Assembly (NCBI GenBank): GCA_946480695.1
Contig: CAMLKG010000016.1
Coordinates: forward strand, 45,887 to 109,886
DNA length: 64,000 bases
Origin: an uncultured Cellvibrio sp.
GTDB taxonomy: Bacteria; Pseudomonadota; Gammaproteobacteria; Pseudomonadales; Cellvibrionaceae
Direction: 5' to 3'
Shown here one piece after another: positions 39,661-49,560 of the stretch; position 1 is the first letter of the stretch; each line of letters begins with the position of its first letter. The position numbers and the translations under genes are program-made. The notes beneath the pieces are model-generated. The model worked only from the letters and a program-made list of their open reading frames with translations. It had not been told where the DNA came from and did no database searches.

Positions 39661-39796
39661 TATGCAGATTCGCAAAATCGGCACAAATTTTCATGCCAAC
39701 GCCAGGTTCAAATTCGGTCGGCTTTCCGCCATGTCGTAAAAAACCCCGATCATCTGCTAAACTCCCGCTTTCACGCAACTAACTACCCCATACACC

Positions 39797-41179
39797 ATGC
39801 TCAAACGCTTGCTCAACTTATTTACCTCAAAGGATTCCGGCAAAGTAGCCGCTCGACGCACAAGCGATGGCGCCGTTACCATTCCACGAGACCAACATAA
39901 TATTTCGCGCAAAAACATCAGCCAGGCAGCGATAAAGATCATTAAACAGTTGGAAGATGCGGGATATTCCGCTTACCTGGTTGGCGGCGGTGTACGCGAC
40001 TTATTACTCGGCAACCACCCGAAAGATTTTGATGTGGCAACCAATGCCAAACCCGATGAGGTAAAACGCTTGTTTCGCAGCGCCCGGATTGTGGGGCGGC
40101 GCTTCCAGATTGTCCATGTGCGCATGGGGCGGGAGGTTATCGAAGTAACCACCTTTCGCGGCCATCACGACGATGCCTCCCATCATTCCGCGCGCAGCGA
40201 AGACGGCATGCTATTGCGAGACAATGTTTACGGCACCCTGGAAACCGATGCGATGCGGCGCGATTTTACTGTTAACGCGCTTTATTACACCCTGAAGGAC
40301 TTTTCCGTCATTGATTACTGCAAGGGTATGGAAGACCTGAAAAACCGTACCCTGCGCATTATCGGCGACCCTGTAACGCGCTATAAGGAAGACCCGGTGC
40401 GTATACTGCGCGCATTGCGCTTTGCCGCCAAGCTCGGTTTTAGTATCGATCCGGCCACCGCCAAACCTATCCGCGAATTGGGCAACCTGTTGCTGAATGT
40501 GTCCGAGGCACGCCTGTTTGAAGAAGTGCTTAAATTGTTCCTGGGCGGCTCGGCAACGGCGACATTCAACCTGTTGCGTGAATATAACGTGTTATTGCAT
40601 CTTTTCCCCGGTACGGACGCCGCCCTGAAAACAGCGGACGAATCAGGCGCGAACCTCATTGAGCAGTGCATGGTAAATACCGATAAGCGCATACGCTCCG
40701 ATAAAACCGTTACCCCGGCATTTATTTACGCCGCACTGCTCTGGCCAGCGATGCAACAACGATTCCAGTTACTGGCCACCCAGATGACGCCGGTCCAGGC
40801 CTGGGCACAAGCCGGTACCGACATCATCAACCAGCAATTAACCCGCACCGCTATTCCCAAGCGCTTCCTGATTCCAATGCGTGAAATCTGGGATTTACAA
40901 CAACGCCTGCCCAATCGCATGGGAATGCGCGCCCTGCGCACCCTGGATCATCCGCGCTTCCGTGCCGCCTACGACTTCCTGCTGATGCGCGAAGCAGCGG
41001 GCGAACCCCTGGAGGGTCTGGGTTTGTGGTGGACCCATTACCAAAGCGCTGGCGATGAAGAGCGCGAGCGCATGGTAAAAGAACTGGCCAAACAGGGCGG
41101 CGCCAAAGCCGGCAGTAAACCCCGCCGGCGCCGTGGCCCGCGGAAACCGAAAACCGATACCGGCAGCGGGAACGAATAA
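39797..41179 (+). CDS. pcnB: Poly(A) polymerase I
   Basis: A 460-residue nucleotidyltransferase that adds 3' poly(A) tails to RNAs and so promotes their decay. Signature GGGVRDLLLG (63-72) is followed by DFDVATNA with the catalytic Asp77 and Asp79. The tRNA-nucleotidyltransferase-type core has RRDFTVNALYY and RILRALRFAAKL. A basic C-terminal tail (KPRRRRGPRKPK) distinguishes PcnB from CCA enzymes. Three nt separate it from folK. It follows the CrcZ-like locus, as in Pseudomonas. Confidence 0.95.
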   Translation: MLKRLLNLFTSKDSGKVAARRTSDGAVTIPRDQHNISRKNISQAAIKIIKQLEDAGYSAYLVGGGVRDLLLGNHPKDFDVATNAKPDEVKRLFRSARIVGRRFQIVHVRMGREVIEVTTFRGHHDDASHHSARSEDGMLLRDNVYGTLETDAMRRDFTVNALYYTLKDFSVIDYCKGMEDLKNRTLRIIGDPVTRYKEDPVRILRALRFAAKLGFSIDPATAKPIRELGNLLLNVSEARLFEEVLKLFLGGSATATFNLLREYNVLLHLFPGTDAALKTADESGANLIEQCMVNTDKRIRSDKTVTPAFIYAALLWPAMQQRFQLLATQMTPVQAWAQAGTDIINQQLTRTAIPKRFLIPMREIWDLQQRLPNRMGMRALRTLDHPRFRAAYDFLLMREAAGEPLEGLGLWWTHYQSAGDEERERMVKELAKQGGAKAGSKPRRRRGPRKPKTDTGSGNE

Positions 41180-41182
41180 CCC

Positions 41183-41668
41183 ATGGTGTTTGCCTATATA
41201 GGCTTGGGTAGCAACCTGGAAGAGCCGCTTATCCAGGTCGGACGGGCTTTCGAGGAATTGAAAGCCATCGCAAAAACCCGCCTGGTAACGCGGTCGGCGC
41301 TCTACCAAAGCCGCGCTATAGGACCGGAACAACCAGACTATATCAATGCGGTCGCACGGGTGGAGACCGGCCTCGCCCCACTCGAATTACTGGATGCACT
41401 GCAAGCGATAGAGCAAGCTCATCGACGCCAGCGCCTCCAGCATTGGGGACCGCGTACCCTGGACCTGGACTTGCTCCTGTACGGCAATGAAACTATCCGG
41501 CACCAGCGCCTCCATGTGCCCCACCCTTACCTGACCCGGCGCAGTTTTGTGCTGTATCCGCTGGCCGATATAGACCCGAACTTACAACTACCGGATGGCC
41601 AATCACTGCAAGCCTTAATCAGCCAATGCCCGTTTGAGGGTTTGGTTCGCTTGCCCGAGAGTCGCTGA
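41183..41668 (+). CDS. folK: 2-amino-4-hydroxy-6-hydroxymethyldihydropteridine pyrophosphokinase
   Basis: A 161-residue HPPK that transfers pyrophosphate from ATP to 6-hydroxymethyl-dihydropterin in folate synthesis. Typical motifs: YIGLGSNLEEP at the start, SALYQSRAIGPEQPDYINAVA, and the metal/ATP signature GPRTLDLDLLLYG followed by LHVPHPYLTRRSFVLYPLADI. Three nt after pcnB, 18 nt before the kinase gene; one operon. Confidence 0.96.
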   Translation: MVFAYIGLGSNLEEPLIQVGRAFEELKAIAKTRLVTRSALYQSRAIGPEQPDYINAVARVETGLAPLELLDALQAIEQAHRRQRLQHWGPRTLDLDLLLYGNETIRHQRLHVPHPYLTRRSFVLYPLADIDPNLQLPDGQSLQALISQCPFEGLVRLPESR

Positions 41669-41686
41669 CCGGCGCGAGGAGTTAAT

Positions 41687-42370
41687 GTGGACGCTGTATT
41701 CGAAGAATTAGCCCTTGACCTGACTAATATTAAATTGCCGCGCTATATCGCTGTGGAAGGGTGTATCGGCGTGGGCAAAACGACCCTCGCGCGCAATATT
41801 GCCCGTTTGTTTAATTACGACATGCTGCTGGAACAACCGGAAGAGAATCCGTTTTTAGAGCGCTTCTACCGCGATCCGAAATCAACCGCGCTTCCTACGC
41901 AACTTTTCTTTTTATTCCAGCGCGCCAATCAATTACAAAGCTTGCGCCAGGATGACATGTTTGAACCAGTACGTGTCGCCGATTTCCTGATTGAAAAAGA
42001 TCAATTATTCGCGCGCACAACCCTGGATGATGACGAATTGAATATTTATCGCCAGGTCTACGACAAACTCGTAATTAATGCGCCCAAGCCGGACCTGGTT
42101 ATTTATTTGCAGGCACCACTCGATGTGTTACTGGAACGAATTCGCCAGCGCGGAATTAGCGCAGAGCAACATATCAGCGCCGACTATTTAAAAGCACTCA
42201 ATGATGCCTATACGGAATTTTTTCATTTCTACGATGGGGCTCCGTTGCTGATCGTGAACGCCAAAGATTTAAATCTGGCAAAAAATCGTGATCACTTTAA
42301 ACAATTGGTGGAATATATCCTTACCATTAAAAGTGGCCGCCACTATTACAACCCGGTGCCAGCACTTTAA
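41687..42370 (+). CDS. Deoxynucleoside kinase family protein
   Basis: A 227-residue member of the dCK/dGK deoxynucleoside kinase family. P-loop GCIGVGKTT (25-33) after YIAVEG, then the substrate-binding EQPEENPFLERFY, the DRS-like region ADFLIEKDQLFARTTL and the lid RIRQRGISAEQ. The GTG at 41687 has GAGGAG upstream. Genes of this type often sit between folK and panB in gammaproteobacteria; substrate preference cannot be read from sequence. Likely co-transcribed with folK and panB. Confidence 0.88.
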   Translation: MDAVFEELALDLTNIKLPRYIAVEGCIGVGKTTLARNIARLFNYDMLLEQPEENPFLERFYRDPKSTALPTQLFFLFQRANQLQSLRQDDMFEPVRVADFLIEKDQLFARTTLDDDELNIYRQVYDKLVINAPKPDLVIYLQAPLDVLLERIRQRGISAEQHISADYLKALNDAYTEFFHFYDGAPLLIVNAKDLNLAKNRDHFKQLVEYILTIKSGRHYYNPVPAL

Positions 42371-42394
42371 ATCCTTTGCCATGTGAGAGTTGCC

Positions 42395-43249
42395 ATGCCC
42401 TACGGAACCATTAACAGCCCATCAGCCAACAGCACACCAACGGCGAACACTGCGCTCACCAAAAATGTCACCATCCATACCCTTAATAAATTAAAGAGTA
42501 CAGGCGAAAAATTTGTGGTGATTTCTTTGTACGATGCCCATATGGCAGCCATGGCGCAACGATGCGGTGTCGAAGTCGTTTTGATTGGCGATTCGCTTGG
42601 CATGACAGTGCTGGGCTACGGCAGTACCGTTCCGGTCACTATGGAACAGATGATTTACCATGTGGAAGCTGTCGCACGCGGGAATAAAAAGTCACTCATA
42701 ATCGGTGATTTACCCTTTATGACTTACGCGACCCCGGAAGATGCCATGCGCAATTGTATGCGTATCATGCAAGCCGGTGCGCACATGGTGAAACTTGAAG
42801 GCGGCGCCTGGCTGGCCGATACGGTCCGGATGCTTGCCGAACGCGGTGTACCTGTGTGTGCGCATTTGGGTTTAACACCGCAATCCGTTAATAAATTCGG
42901 TGGTTTCCGCGTGCAGGGGCGCGATCAGGAAAGTGCTGAAAAAATCCTCTCGGATGCCAAGCTCCTTGCCGGAGCCGGTGCAGATTTATTGGTGCTCGAG
43001 TGCATACCCGCAGCGCTGGGCGCGCGAATCACTCGCGAAATATCCATTCCTACTATAGGGATAGGCGCAGGTCGCGATACTGATGCGCAGGTATTGGTCA
43101 TTAACGATATTCTCGGCCTTACCGAACAGCCGCCGAAATTTTCAAAAAACTTTTTACTGGAAGCCAATGATATTCCCGGCGCGATGCAAAAATATGTAGC
43201 CGACGTAAAAGCCGGCGTGTTTCCCGGTGACGATAATATTTTTAATTAG
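42395..43249 (+). CDS. panB: 3-methyl-2-oxobutanoate hydroxymethyltransferase
   Basis: A 284-residue (beta-alpha)8 enzyme that makes ketopantoate from alpha-ketoisovalerate and methylene-THF, the first step of pantothenate synthesis. Motifs: VVISLYDAHMAAMAQRCGVEVVLIGDSLGMTVLGY (Mg-binding Asp), GDLPFMTY, VKLEGGAW, AHLGLTPQSVN and PTIGIGAGRDTDAQVLV. ATG 42395 is preferred to the GTG four codons upstream. The N-terminal 25 residues are Thr/Ala/Asn-rich and longer than usual. panC, which normally follows, is absent here. Confidence 0.95.
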   Translation: MPYGTINSPSANSTPTANTALTKNVTIHTLNKLKSTGEKFVVISLYDAHMAAMAQRCGVEVVLIGDSLGMTVLGYGSTVPVTMEQMIYHVEAVARGNKKSLIIGDLPFMTYATPEDAMRNCMRIMQAGAHMVKLEGGAWLADTVRMLAERGVPVCAHLGLTPQSVNKFGGFRVQGRDQESAEKILSDAKLLAGAGADLLVLECIPAALGARITREISIPTIGIGAGRDTDAQVLVINDILGLTEQPPKFSKNFLLEANDIPGAMQKYVADVKAGVFPGDDNIFN

Positions 43250-43255
43250 GAATGC

Positions 43256-43278
43256 CGACGGGCAATTACTGCCCGTCG
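43256..43278. terminator. Hairpin between convergent panB and SnoaL-like genes
   Basis: Perfect 9-bp stem CGACGGGCA (43256-43264) / TGCCCGTCG (43270-43278), 5-nt loop. It overlaps the stop codon of the minus-strand gene. No T-tract on either side, so it may end transcription weakly or protect 3' ends. Confidence 0.5.
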
Positions 43279-43721
43279 CTGGACCAGACTTTCATACTCT
43301 GTACCGCTAACAACTTGCACTCACCTTCCATAGCCACATAGGTCCGCATAACCTGGTAGCGCGAAGTGCGGATGGTTTTGCCATCCGCATTCCATTTTTC
43401 CACACTGCTTAAACCCTCCACCACTGCCGTATTTTTTAATTGGCGCACACTCAAATCATGTGAGCGACGCGACCTGGGTTGTTCTTCCGGCTTTTGTATG
43501 CGCTCCAGCAATTGGGCTTTATTTTCTTTAAGGCTCGCCAGGTTGTGTACCCAATAGAACTCCTCGGCCAGCAACCCGCGCAGAAATTCCACATCTCCCT
43601 GTTGCATGGCAGACTCATAGCGCTGATCCAATTTAATTAATTCCTCGCTATCCAAACATGAATCCGCAAGGGCCGGCAGGGTGGCGGACAATAGCGATAT
43701 AAATACCATCGTTTTCATCAT
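43266..43721 (-). CDS. SnoaL-like / DUF4440 nuclear-transport-factor-2 fold secreted protein
   Basis: A 151-residue protein: signal peptide (MMKTMVFISLLSATLPALA) then a single NTF2-like cone fold suggested by LIKLDQRYESAMQQGDVEFLRGLLAEEFYWVHN. Such domains bind small ligands or act as enzymes; no catalytic residues stand out. The start at 43721 (or the adjacent ATG at 43718, better placed after GTGAAG) is chosen because the 42 residues further upstream are not family-like. Monocistronic. Confidence 0.65.
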   Translation of the reverse strand: MMKTMVFISLLSATLPALADSCLDSEELIKLDQRYESAMQQGDVEFLRGLLAEEFYWVHNLASLKENKAQLLERIQKPEEQPRSRRSHDLSVRQLKNTAVVEGLSSVEKWNADGKTIRTSRYQVMRTYVAMEGECKLLAVQSMKVWSSDGQ

Positions 43722-44033
43722 TAACTTCACCAAATACTTTCCGAAATAATAAACAAAAAAAAGCCGACACCAAAACGATGCCGGCCAAGACCATACTAGA
43801 TTACAAATAAAGGGGAGTTCCAAAACTGGGCTAAGAGAAAAACCCAACGGCAGCGTTAACCTCCCTAAATCGATAAGCCAACCAATCGCTACATCACCGT
43901 TGACTCACAGGGAGAAACCGTTACCGGTAGTTTCAGTATTGTTCAACTTTCGATCATTGCCAGTTTTTATATGACAATTTTTAAATTGTTTAGCAATAAA
44001 CCGCTAAAACTGATTAGGAAAGGCTATAAAAAG

Positions 44034-44372
44034 TTAATTTGCAGTGCGTCCCATAAGTACCATTACCTCATTGATCAATTGATCCAGCCTGGTCGCCGTG
44101 GTGGAGCGCAAGGCGAAATCATCAATCAACTTTAACAAGCGCCCCAACTTGGGCCGTGCCGCGCGAAACTCTTCAGTTACCGGCTCATATAGCAAATCGT
44201 GATCCTGCACACTCAGCTTACCCAACTCTGCCAATTCCGCGTGCAGGGCACTAATGAGATCATAGAAAAAATCCTTGCGATCCAGGTTATTGGCTTCCCA
44301 ATAAGCTTGATCCAACCCAGCCTGTAATCCTTCCAACACCGGGATTGCACTTGAAATACTATTACATGCCAT
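44034..44372 (-). CDS. Hypothetical helical protein
   Basis: A 112-residue soluble protein I do not recognise. It is predicted to be nearly all helical, with heptad-like Leu spacing (SALHAELAELGKLSVQDHDLL; RLLKLIDDFALRSTT). AAAGGTG lies 5-6 nt before the ATG, which supports expression. No signal peptide, no TM segment. The 312-bp stretch on its downstream side (43722-44033) contains no gene. It stands alone between a SnoaL-like gene and a divergent LysE gene. Confidence 0.6.
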   Translation of the reverse strand: MACNSISSAIPVLEGLQAGLDQAYWEANNLDRKDFFYDLISALHAELAELGKLSVQDHDLLYEPVTEEFRAARPKLGRLLKLIDDFALRSTTATRLDQLINEVMVLMGRTAN

Positions 44373-44487
44373 AACCCACCTTTAATTAACCAAGCATTTA
44401 GCCCAAACCTGAGTATAGGAGACTTTACCGTCGCTGCCGGCGGCTCTGTTACACTGCGTGCCGATCCGGCTTGCCAGTACCTCCCCC

Positions 44488-45102
44488 ATGTCGTTAGAAC
44501 AACTTTGGCTATTTATAACGCTTACCTTCATTGTTTCCGCCAGCCCCGGCCCGGTTATGCTGTCATGTATGGCAGATGCGGGGCGCTTCGGTTTCGCCAA
44601 ATCCATTTACACCATGCTCGGTGCCAGTACAGGCAATTTAGCGTTGATGCTGTTATCGGCGTTAGGGGTCGGGTTGCTGGTCGGGGAAGCGGAATGGGTT
44701 TTCCATACGATCAAATGGGTAGGCGCTGCTTATCTGGTTTACCTTGGCATACATTTATTCCGCGCCATTCCGCATGATTTCAACACCGATGTTCCATCAA
44801 TTCGCAGCAGCCATTTGTTTTGGAAATCCCTTGTGGTCGCCATCACTAACCCCAAGGGATTAATTTATTTCGGCGCGCTCTTCCCCCAATTCATTGATAT
44901 CAGGCAATCAATGACAGCGCAATTTGCGGTACTAACCCTCATATTCCTCGTCACAGATTTACTTTGGATGGCCATATATGCCATTGGCGGTAGCGCCATT
45001 ATGCGCTGGCTGAAATCGCCACTCCACCAGCAATGGTTCAATCGTATTTCCGGTAGCGCATTGGTCGCCGCGGGCGTCGCATTGTTTTTCACCCAACTGT
45101 AA
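44488..45102 (+). CDS. LysE/RhtB family amino acid exporter
   Basis: A 204-residue membrane protein with six hydrophobic helices and the LysE signature near the N-terminus (TLTFIVSASPGPVMLSCMADAGRFG). Members export amino acids or homoserine lactones. The start is ATG 44488; an in-frame GTG 10 codons upstream is less likely. The helix order and the central PKGLIYFGALFPQFID loop are standard. Substrate unknown. Confidence 0.9.
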   Translation: MSLEQLWLFITLTFIVSASPGPVMLSCMADAGRFGFAKSIYTMLGASTGNLALMLLSALGVGLLVGEAEWVFHTIKWVGAAYLVYLGIHLFRAIPHDFNTDVPSIRSSHLFWKSLVVAITNPKGLIYFGALFPQFIDIRQSMTAQFAVLTLIFLVTDLLWMAIYAIGGSAIMRWLKSPLHQQWFNRISGSALVAAGVALFFTQL

Positions 45103-45198
45103 GTCAACGCAAGTTTGATATAAGCAAAGAAAAAACAATTCTTTTTCAAACCGGTAAATACTCCCTAAGCTGCGACAAAAATTTGTGGAGAACGCAGC

Positions 45199-45804
45199 AT
45201 GGCCATTCCTGATTCCATTTATTTCCCTCAAGCATTGCGCGAACAACCGGTAGTGATTGTGCCGGGCTTGCACAATAGCGATGCGCGGCATTGGCAAACG
45301 CGCTGGCAAGAAAACTTGCCGGACAGCAAACGCATTGAACTTCCCGAGTGGGACACGCCTGATTTGGCAAAATGGAAACAGGGGATTATCCGGCAATTGC
45401 AAAATATTAATAAACCCGCTGTGTTAATCGCCCATAGCTTCGGGGCCCTGGCGAGCGCCAGTGTCGCGCAGGAATTCCCCGAAAAGATTGCTGCGCTATT
45501 TTTAGTTGCGCCAGCCGATCCTGATAAATTCCACATCGCACAACAATTGCCACAACAACCCTTGCCAGTACCTACGCAAATTATTGCCAGCAGTAATGAT
45601 CCATGGCTTGCCGAAGCCAAAGCCGCCTATTGGGCACTGCTATGGGGTGCAGATTATTTTCGTTACAAAAATGTAGGGCATATCAATAGTGCATCAAACC
45701 TGGGGAACTGGCCTGAGGGAATTACCCACCTGCAAAGGTTGTTACGTAAGGCGAAGCCAAATCATCACCCACAGGCTGCAAAAAACAAATCGCAAGCAGC
45801 CTGA
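45199..45804 (+). CDS. RBBP9/YdeN family serine hydrolase
   Basis: A 201-residue alpha/beta-hydrolase of the RBBP9/YdeN group. It has VVIVPGLHNSDARHWQTRW at the oxyanion side, the nucleophile elbow LIAHSFGALAS, an Asp in ASSNDPWL and a His in NVGHINSASNLGNWPEG, completing a Ser-Asp-His triad. GGAG precedes the ATG by 8 nt. The last 20 residues are basic and low complexity. Physiological substrate unknown. Confidence 0.88.
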   Translation: MAIPDSIYFPQALREQPVVIVPGLHNSDARHWQTRWQENLPDSKRIELPEWDTPDLAKWKQGIIRQLQNINKPAVLIAHSFGALASASVAQEFPEKIAALFLVAPADPDKFHIAQQLPQQPLPVPTQIIASSNDPWLAEAKAAYWALLWGADYFRYKNVGHINSASNLGNWPEGITHLQRLLRKAKPNHHPQAAKNKSQAA

Positions 45805-46134
45805 ACAGTGGTATACCCAGGCCTCGGCAGGGTGACAGGCGAGCAATTTGGCTAAGCCTGTACCAATGAACAAATTCACAATTCTTGTATACATTTTTGC
45901 GGGGCAATACGAATTCCAGTACATTGTGTGCCGAGCAAGAACCGGCTCGGCATTCATTACTAACGCTAATAATAATTACCTGATCGCATCGCATCTCCAT
46001 TGCTGTTCCTTAAGTTTCATATTATCCATGCGCACCCGCGCAATTTTACTGATAAACAGCGATACAACTCCTGACAAGTTAACAGCGGTAACATTAGCCT
46101 GGATGCGACAAGATCAGGCCTACAGGAATTTGCT
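45805..46134. other. 330-bp gap upstream of the aminotransferase
   Basis: No convincing gene. It contains an 8-bp inverted repeat TGCCGAGC (45929-45936) / GCTCGGCA (45945-45952) that could form a hairpin, without a T-tract. A 96-codon frame crosses the region but has unusual composition and no ribosome site. Probably the promoter region of the next gene. Confidence 0.5.
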
Positions 46135-47322
46135 ATGAATAACGATAATCCTGCCTCGGCAAAAATAAATAATTTTGATACCGGCTTGTTTGCAAAAACA
46201 ACCCATAACCCCTCTTTTGCAAGCCTGACCAAACAGTTCACGGAAATTAATGGATTACGTGATTATTGCATTCCGGTTAACCCTTATTTTCCGCCGCCAG
46301 CGGTGATGGAAAAACTACAGGAACGAATTGCTTTTGCATTAAAGTATTATCCCGGCTCCAATGAAAGTATTGCCGAAAATATTGCGCAATTTTCTGGTAT
46401 CGATAACCCCGATACCATCATCGCCGGCAATGGCTCGACTGAAATTATTTCATGGTTAAATTCCCTGTTTATTAAGGGCAGCCTGTTTGTTCCTGTGCCA
46501 TCCTTCGGACGCTGGATAGAAGAACCCCGGGGATTGGGCATTGAGTTACATACCTATCGCTACGAGGATGCGCAAAACCAATATGTGTCGCCGCAAAAAC
46601 TGGTGGCCGAAGTAAACGCTTCCGGCGCGCGCAACCTGGTTATTTGCAATCCCAATAACCCCACTGGCTCGATATTTTTACGTGAACAGATTTTATGGAT
46701 ACTGGGAGAACTGGCGCACTTGGACAATATTATTGTGGACGAATCCTTCATCGATTTTTCCGGTGAGGAACCACCCAGCATCAAAAATGATGTTGCCAAT
46801 TATCCCAATGCCTGGGTATTAAAAAGCCTGGGTAAAAATATTGGGTTACATGGCCTGCGCATGGGCTTCGCCATCAGCAACGTAAATAACATTGCCAAAT
46901 TGCGCAAACACTTGCCCTATTGGAACGTAAATGGAATTACTGAAATGCTTCTGCATTTAATCAGGAATGAGCATGGGCATTATCACCAAAGTCGCATGAT
47001 GACGATTGCCGATGCCATTTATTTGTCCGAACGCTTTGAGGAACTCCCGGAGTTTACCGTTTACCCAACCCATTCCAATTTTATTTTTGTCAAGCTGCGC
47101 GATGGCATTAACGGCACCGAGCTACGCGATCGGATGTTGCAAAACCATAGTTGTTTTATACGCAATTGCGGGAATAAATTGGGTTCAAGTGAGCAGTATT
47201 TTCGTATCGCGGCACGACCGACAGAGGATGTCAATTTTCTGGTGAAAGCACTTAGGCATGAACTATCCGCTATGCAAGATTCAAGTCGCCAGTTGCATGG
47301 CGAAGAGTCCGGCCTTTGTTAA
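46135..47322 (+). CDS. Class I/II pyridoxal-phosphate aminotransferase (HisC/CobD-like)
   Basis: A 395-residue PLP enzyme. AGNGSTEIISWL, NPNNPTGSIF, VDESFIDFSGEE (PLP Asp) and the lysine site VLKSLGKNIGLHGLRMGF (Schiff-base Lys) place it with histidinol-phosphate aminotransferase and threonine-phosphate decarboxylase. It is not in a his operon and its N-terminus (about 45 residues before DYCIPVNPYFPPP) is longer than HisC, so its substrate is open. Monocistronic, followed by a strong terminator. Confidence 0.8.
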   Translation: MNNDNPASAKINNFDTGLFAKTTHNPSFASLTKQFTEINGLRDYCIPVNPYFPPPAVMEKLQERIAFALKYYPGSNESIAENIAQFSGIDNPDTIIAGNGSTEIISWLNSLFIKGSLFVPVPSFGRWIEEPRGLGIELHTYRYEDAQNQYVSPQKLVAEVNASGARNLVICNPNNPTGSIFLREQILWILGELAHLDNIIVDESFIDFSGEEPPSIKNDVANYPNAWVLKSLGKNIGLHGLRMGFAISNVNNIAKLRKHLPYWNVNGITEMLLHLIRNEHGHYHQSRMMTIADAIYLSERFEELPEFTVYPTHSNFIFVKLRDGINGTELRDRMLQNHSCFIRNCGNKLGSSEQYFRIAARPTEDVNFLVKALRHELSAMQDSSRQLHGEESGLC

Positions 47323-47328
47323 TCGGAA

Positions 47329-47361
47329 AACAAGCGCAACCATGGCTGCGCTTGTTTTTTT
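47329..47361 (+). terminator. Intrinsic terminator after the aminotransferase
   Basis: Perfect 10-bp stem AACAAGCGCA (47329-47338) / TGCGCTTGTT (47347-47356) with an 8-nt loop and a T-run. The next gene on the other strand, ahpF, ends at 47369; the A's flanking the left arm may let it work in both directions. Confidence 0.9.
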
Positions 47362-47368
47362 CAAACGA

Positions 47369-48922
47369 TTATTGCGGCGTACTGGTGCGAATCAAATAAT
47401 CAAATGCGCCCAGTGATGCCGTGGCACCTGCCCCCATGGCAACAATAATTTGCTTGTAGGGTACGTTGGTACAATCACCCGCGGCAAATACACCCGGCAC
47501 AGAGGTTTCACCGCGTGCATTAATGTCAATTTCACCGCGATTGGTAAGCTGCACAGTGCCCTTGAGGAAATCGGTATTAGGCAGCAGGCCAATTTGCACA
47601 AAAATCCCATCGAGTTCCACGGTGGCGATATCATCTGTATTGCGGCTTTTGTATTTCAACGCCGTCACTTTTTGCCCATCGCCAATCACTTCTGTGGTCA
47701 GTGCCTCCGTAATCACAGTGACGTTAGGCAAACTAAATAACTTGCGTTGCAATACCGCATCGGCCCGCAACCTGGAATCGAATTCAAATAAGGTTACATG
47801 GGCAACAATTCCCGCCAGGTCAATTGCAGCTTCCACCCCGGAATTACCACCGCCGATAACGGCTACACGCTTGCCTTTAAATAAGGGGCCATCACAATGC
47901 GGACAGTATGCGACACCTTTACCGCGGTATTCTTTTTCACCGGGAACATTCATTTCCCTCCAGCGCGCACCCGTCGCAAGGATCACGCTTTTACTTTTTA
48001 AACTCGCGCCACTCGCAAGCTTTACCTCCACCCAATCGCCAGGAATGATTTCACTGGCTTTTTGCAGGCTCATGATATCCACATCGTATTCTTTTACATG
48101 CTGCTCCAGCGCCATTGCCAGCTTTGGGCCTTCCGTCGCTTTTACAGAGATAAAATTTTCGATCCCCACCGTATCCAATACCTGTCCCCCGAAACGCTCG
48201 GCAACTACGCCGGTGCGAATACCTTTGCGTGCAGAATAAATGGCAGCTGCCGCCCCCGCTGGTCCGCCACCGATAACCAACACCTCAAAAGGTGCCTTTT
48301 CACCAAGTAATTTTGCATCGCGCTCCGTCGCACCCGTATCAATTTTTGCGATGATTTCTTCCAGGCTCATCCGGCCTTGGCCAAAATGCTCGCCATTTAA
48401 ATAAATACCGGGCACCGCCATGACCTGGCGCTTATCCACCTCATTTTGGAAAAGCGCACCATCAATCATGGTTGCGGAAAAATTCGAGTTAAGTGCGGCG
48501 AGTAGATTTACCGCTTGCACCACATCCGGACAGTTATGGCATGACAGGGAAACAAACACTTCAAAATGGAATTTGCCCTCAATCGCTTTAATTTTTTCAA
48601 TGGTTTTTGCGTCGGTTTTTGGCGGATGGCCGCCGGTATGCAGGAGCGCCAGGACTAGCGACGTAAACTCATGCCCCATGGGGACTCCCGCAAACTCAAT
48701 GCGTGGATTTTCACCGGGCACGGCAACAGAAAATGAAGGGCGATAGTGCGCATTCCCTTGATCGCTCACGCTGACCTTATCGGAAAGTGATGCGATATCG
48801 CGCAGAAGGTTATTTAATTCTTCGCTCTTTGCGCTGGTGTCCAGGCTAGCCACCAGTTGGATAGGATTGTGCAATTTTTCCAGATAGGCTTTGAGTTGGC
48901 CTTTGATGGCGGCATCTAGCAT
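47369..48922 (-). CDS. ahpF: Alkyl hydroperoxide reductase subunit F
   Basis: A 517-residue FAD- and NADH-dependent disulfide reductase that reduces AhpC. The N-terminal double-thioredoxin domain has a CHNC motif ([11 protein letters not shown]). FAD site [19 protein letters not shown], redox centre [13 protein letters not shown] site [18 protein letters not shown] and FAD site [10 protein letters not shown] follow. Start ATG 48922 ([17 protein letters not shown]) matches E. coli AhpF and has GGAG 9 nt upstream. Downstream of ahpC by 74 nt. Confidence 0.96.
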   Translation of the reverse strand: MLDAAIKGQLKAYLEKLHNPIQLVASLDTSAKSEELNNLLRDIASLSDKVSVSDQGNAHYRPSFSVAVPGENPRIEFAGVPMGHEFTSLVLALLHTGGHPPKTDAKTIEKIKAIEGKFHFEVFVSLSCHNCPDVVQAVNLLAALNSNFSATMIDGALFQNEVDKRQVMAVPGIYLNGEHFGQGRMSLEEIIAKIDTGATERDAKLLGEKAPFEVLVIGGGPAGAAAAIYSARKGIRTGVVAERFGGQVLDTVGIENFISVKATEGPKLAMALEQHVKEYDVDIMSLQKASEIIPGDWVEVKLASGASLKSKSVILATGARWREMNVPGEKEYRGKGVAYCPHCDGPLFKGKRVAVIGGGNSGVEAAIDLAGIVAHVTLFEFDSRLRADAVLQRKLFSLPNVTVITEALTTEVIGDGQKVTALKYKSRNTDDIATVELDGIFVQIGLLPNTDFLKGTVQLTNRGEIDINARGETSVPGVFAAGDCTNVPYKQIIVAMGAGATASLGAFDYLIRTSTPQ

Positions 48923-48996
48923 GGTGTGTGCTCCGTGAGGTTTTGGGTAAAGCCCCCCTTGTGAGCGGGCTTTAATCAATGCGAATTAAATGCAGG

Positions 48997-49560
48997 TTAG
49001 ATTTTTCCAACCAAATCCAGCGAAGGGGCCAGTGTGGCTTCGCCTTCTTTCCATTTCGCCGGGCAAACTTCGCCAGGGTGCGCTGCCACATATTGCGCGG
49101 CTTTTACCTTGCGCAGCAGCTCGGAAGCATCACGGCCGATTCCACCCGCATTTATTTCAATAATTTGAACCTTGCCTTGGGGATCGATCACAAAAGTACC
49201 GCGCTCCGCCAGGCCTTCAGATTCAATCATTACCCCGAAATTACGGGTGATGGTGCCGGTTGGATCACCAATCATCGGATATTGGATTTTGCCGATGGTT
49301 TCAGAACTGTCGTGCCACGCCTTATGGGTGAAATGGGTATCGGTAGATACTGAATAAATCTCCACACCCAGCTTTTGGAACGCGGCGTAATTGTCTGCCA
49401 GGTCGCCCAATTCGGTGGGACACACAAAGGTAAAATCCGCAGGATAGAAAAACACTACGGACCATTTGCCTTTCAGGTCCGCATCCGAGACGGGGACAAA
49501 CTGGCCCTGGTGATAAGCCTGGGCGCTGAATGGTTTGATTTCTGAATTGATAGTAGCCAT
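48997..49560 (-). CDS. ahpC: Alkyl hydroperoxide reductase subunit C (2-Cys peroxiredoxin)
   Basis: A 187-residue typical 2-Cys peroxiredoxin that removes H2O2, organic peroxides and peroxynitrite. Peroxidatic Cys47 in [13 protein letters not shown], and a resolving Cys near 166 in [10 protein letters not shown]. The C-terminus ends GLVGKI-like (DLVGKI), as in the E. coli enzyme. AGGAG 7 nt before the ATG. ahpC-ahpF order is as usual; probably peroxide-inducible. Confidence 0.97.
   Translation of the reverse strand: MATINSEIKPFSAQAYHQGQFVPVSDADLKGKWSVVFFYPADFTFVCPTELGDLADNYAAFQKLGVEIYSVSTDTHFTHKAWHDSSETIGKIQYPMIGDPTGTITRNFGVMIESEGLAERGTFVIDPQGKVQIIEINAGGIGRDASELLRKVKAAQYVAAHPGEVCPAKWKEGEATLAPSLDLVGKI

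Noticed and set aside
45848..46134. A 96-codon frame before the aminotransferase.
   Set aside because: No ribosome site, odd composition (many Cys/Ser/Asn) and overlap with the next start.
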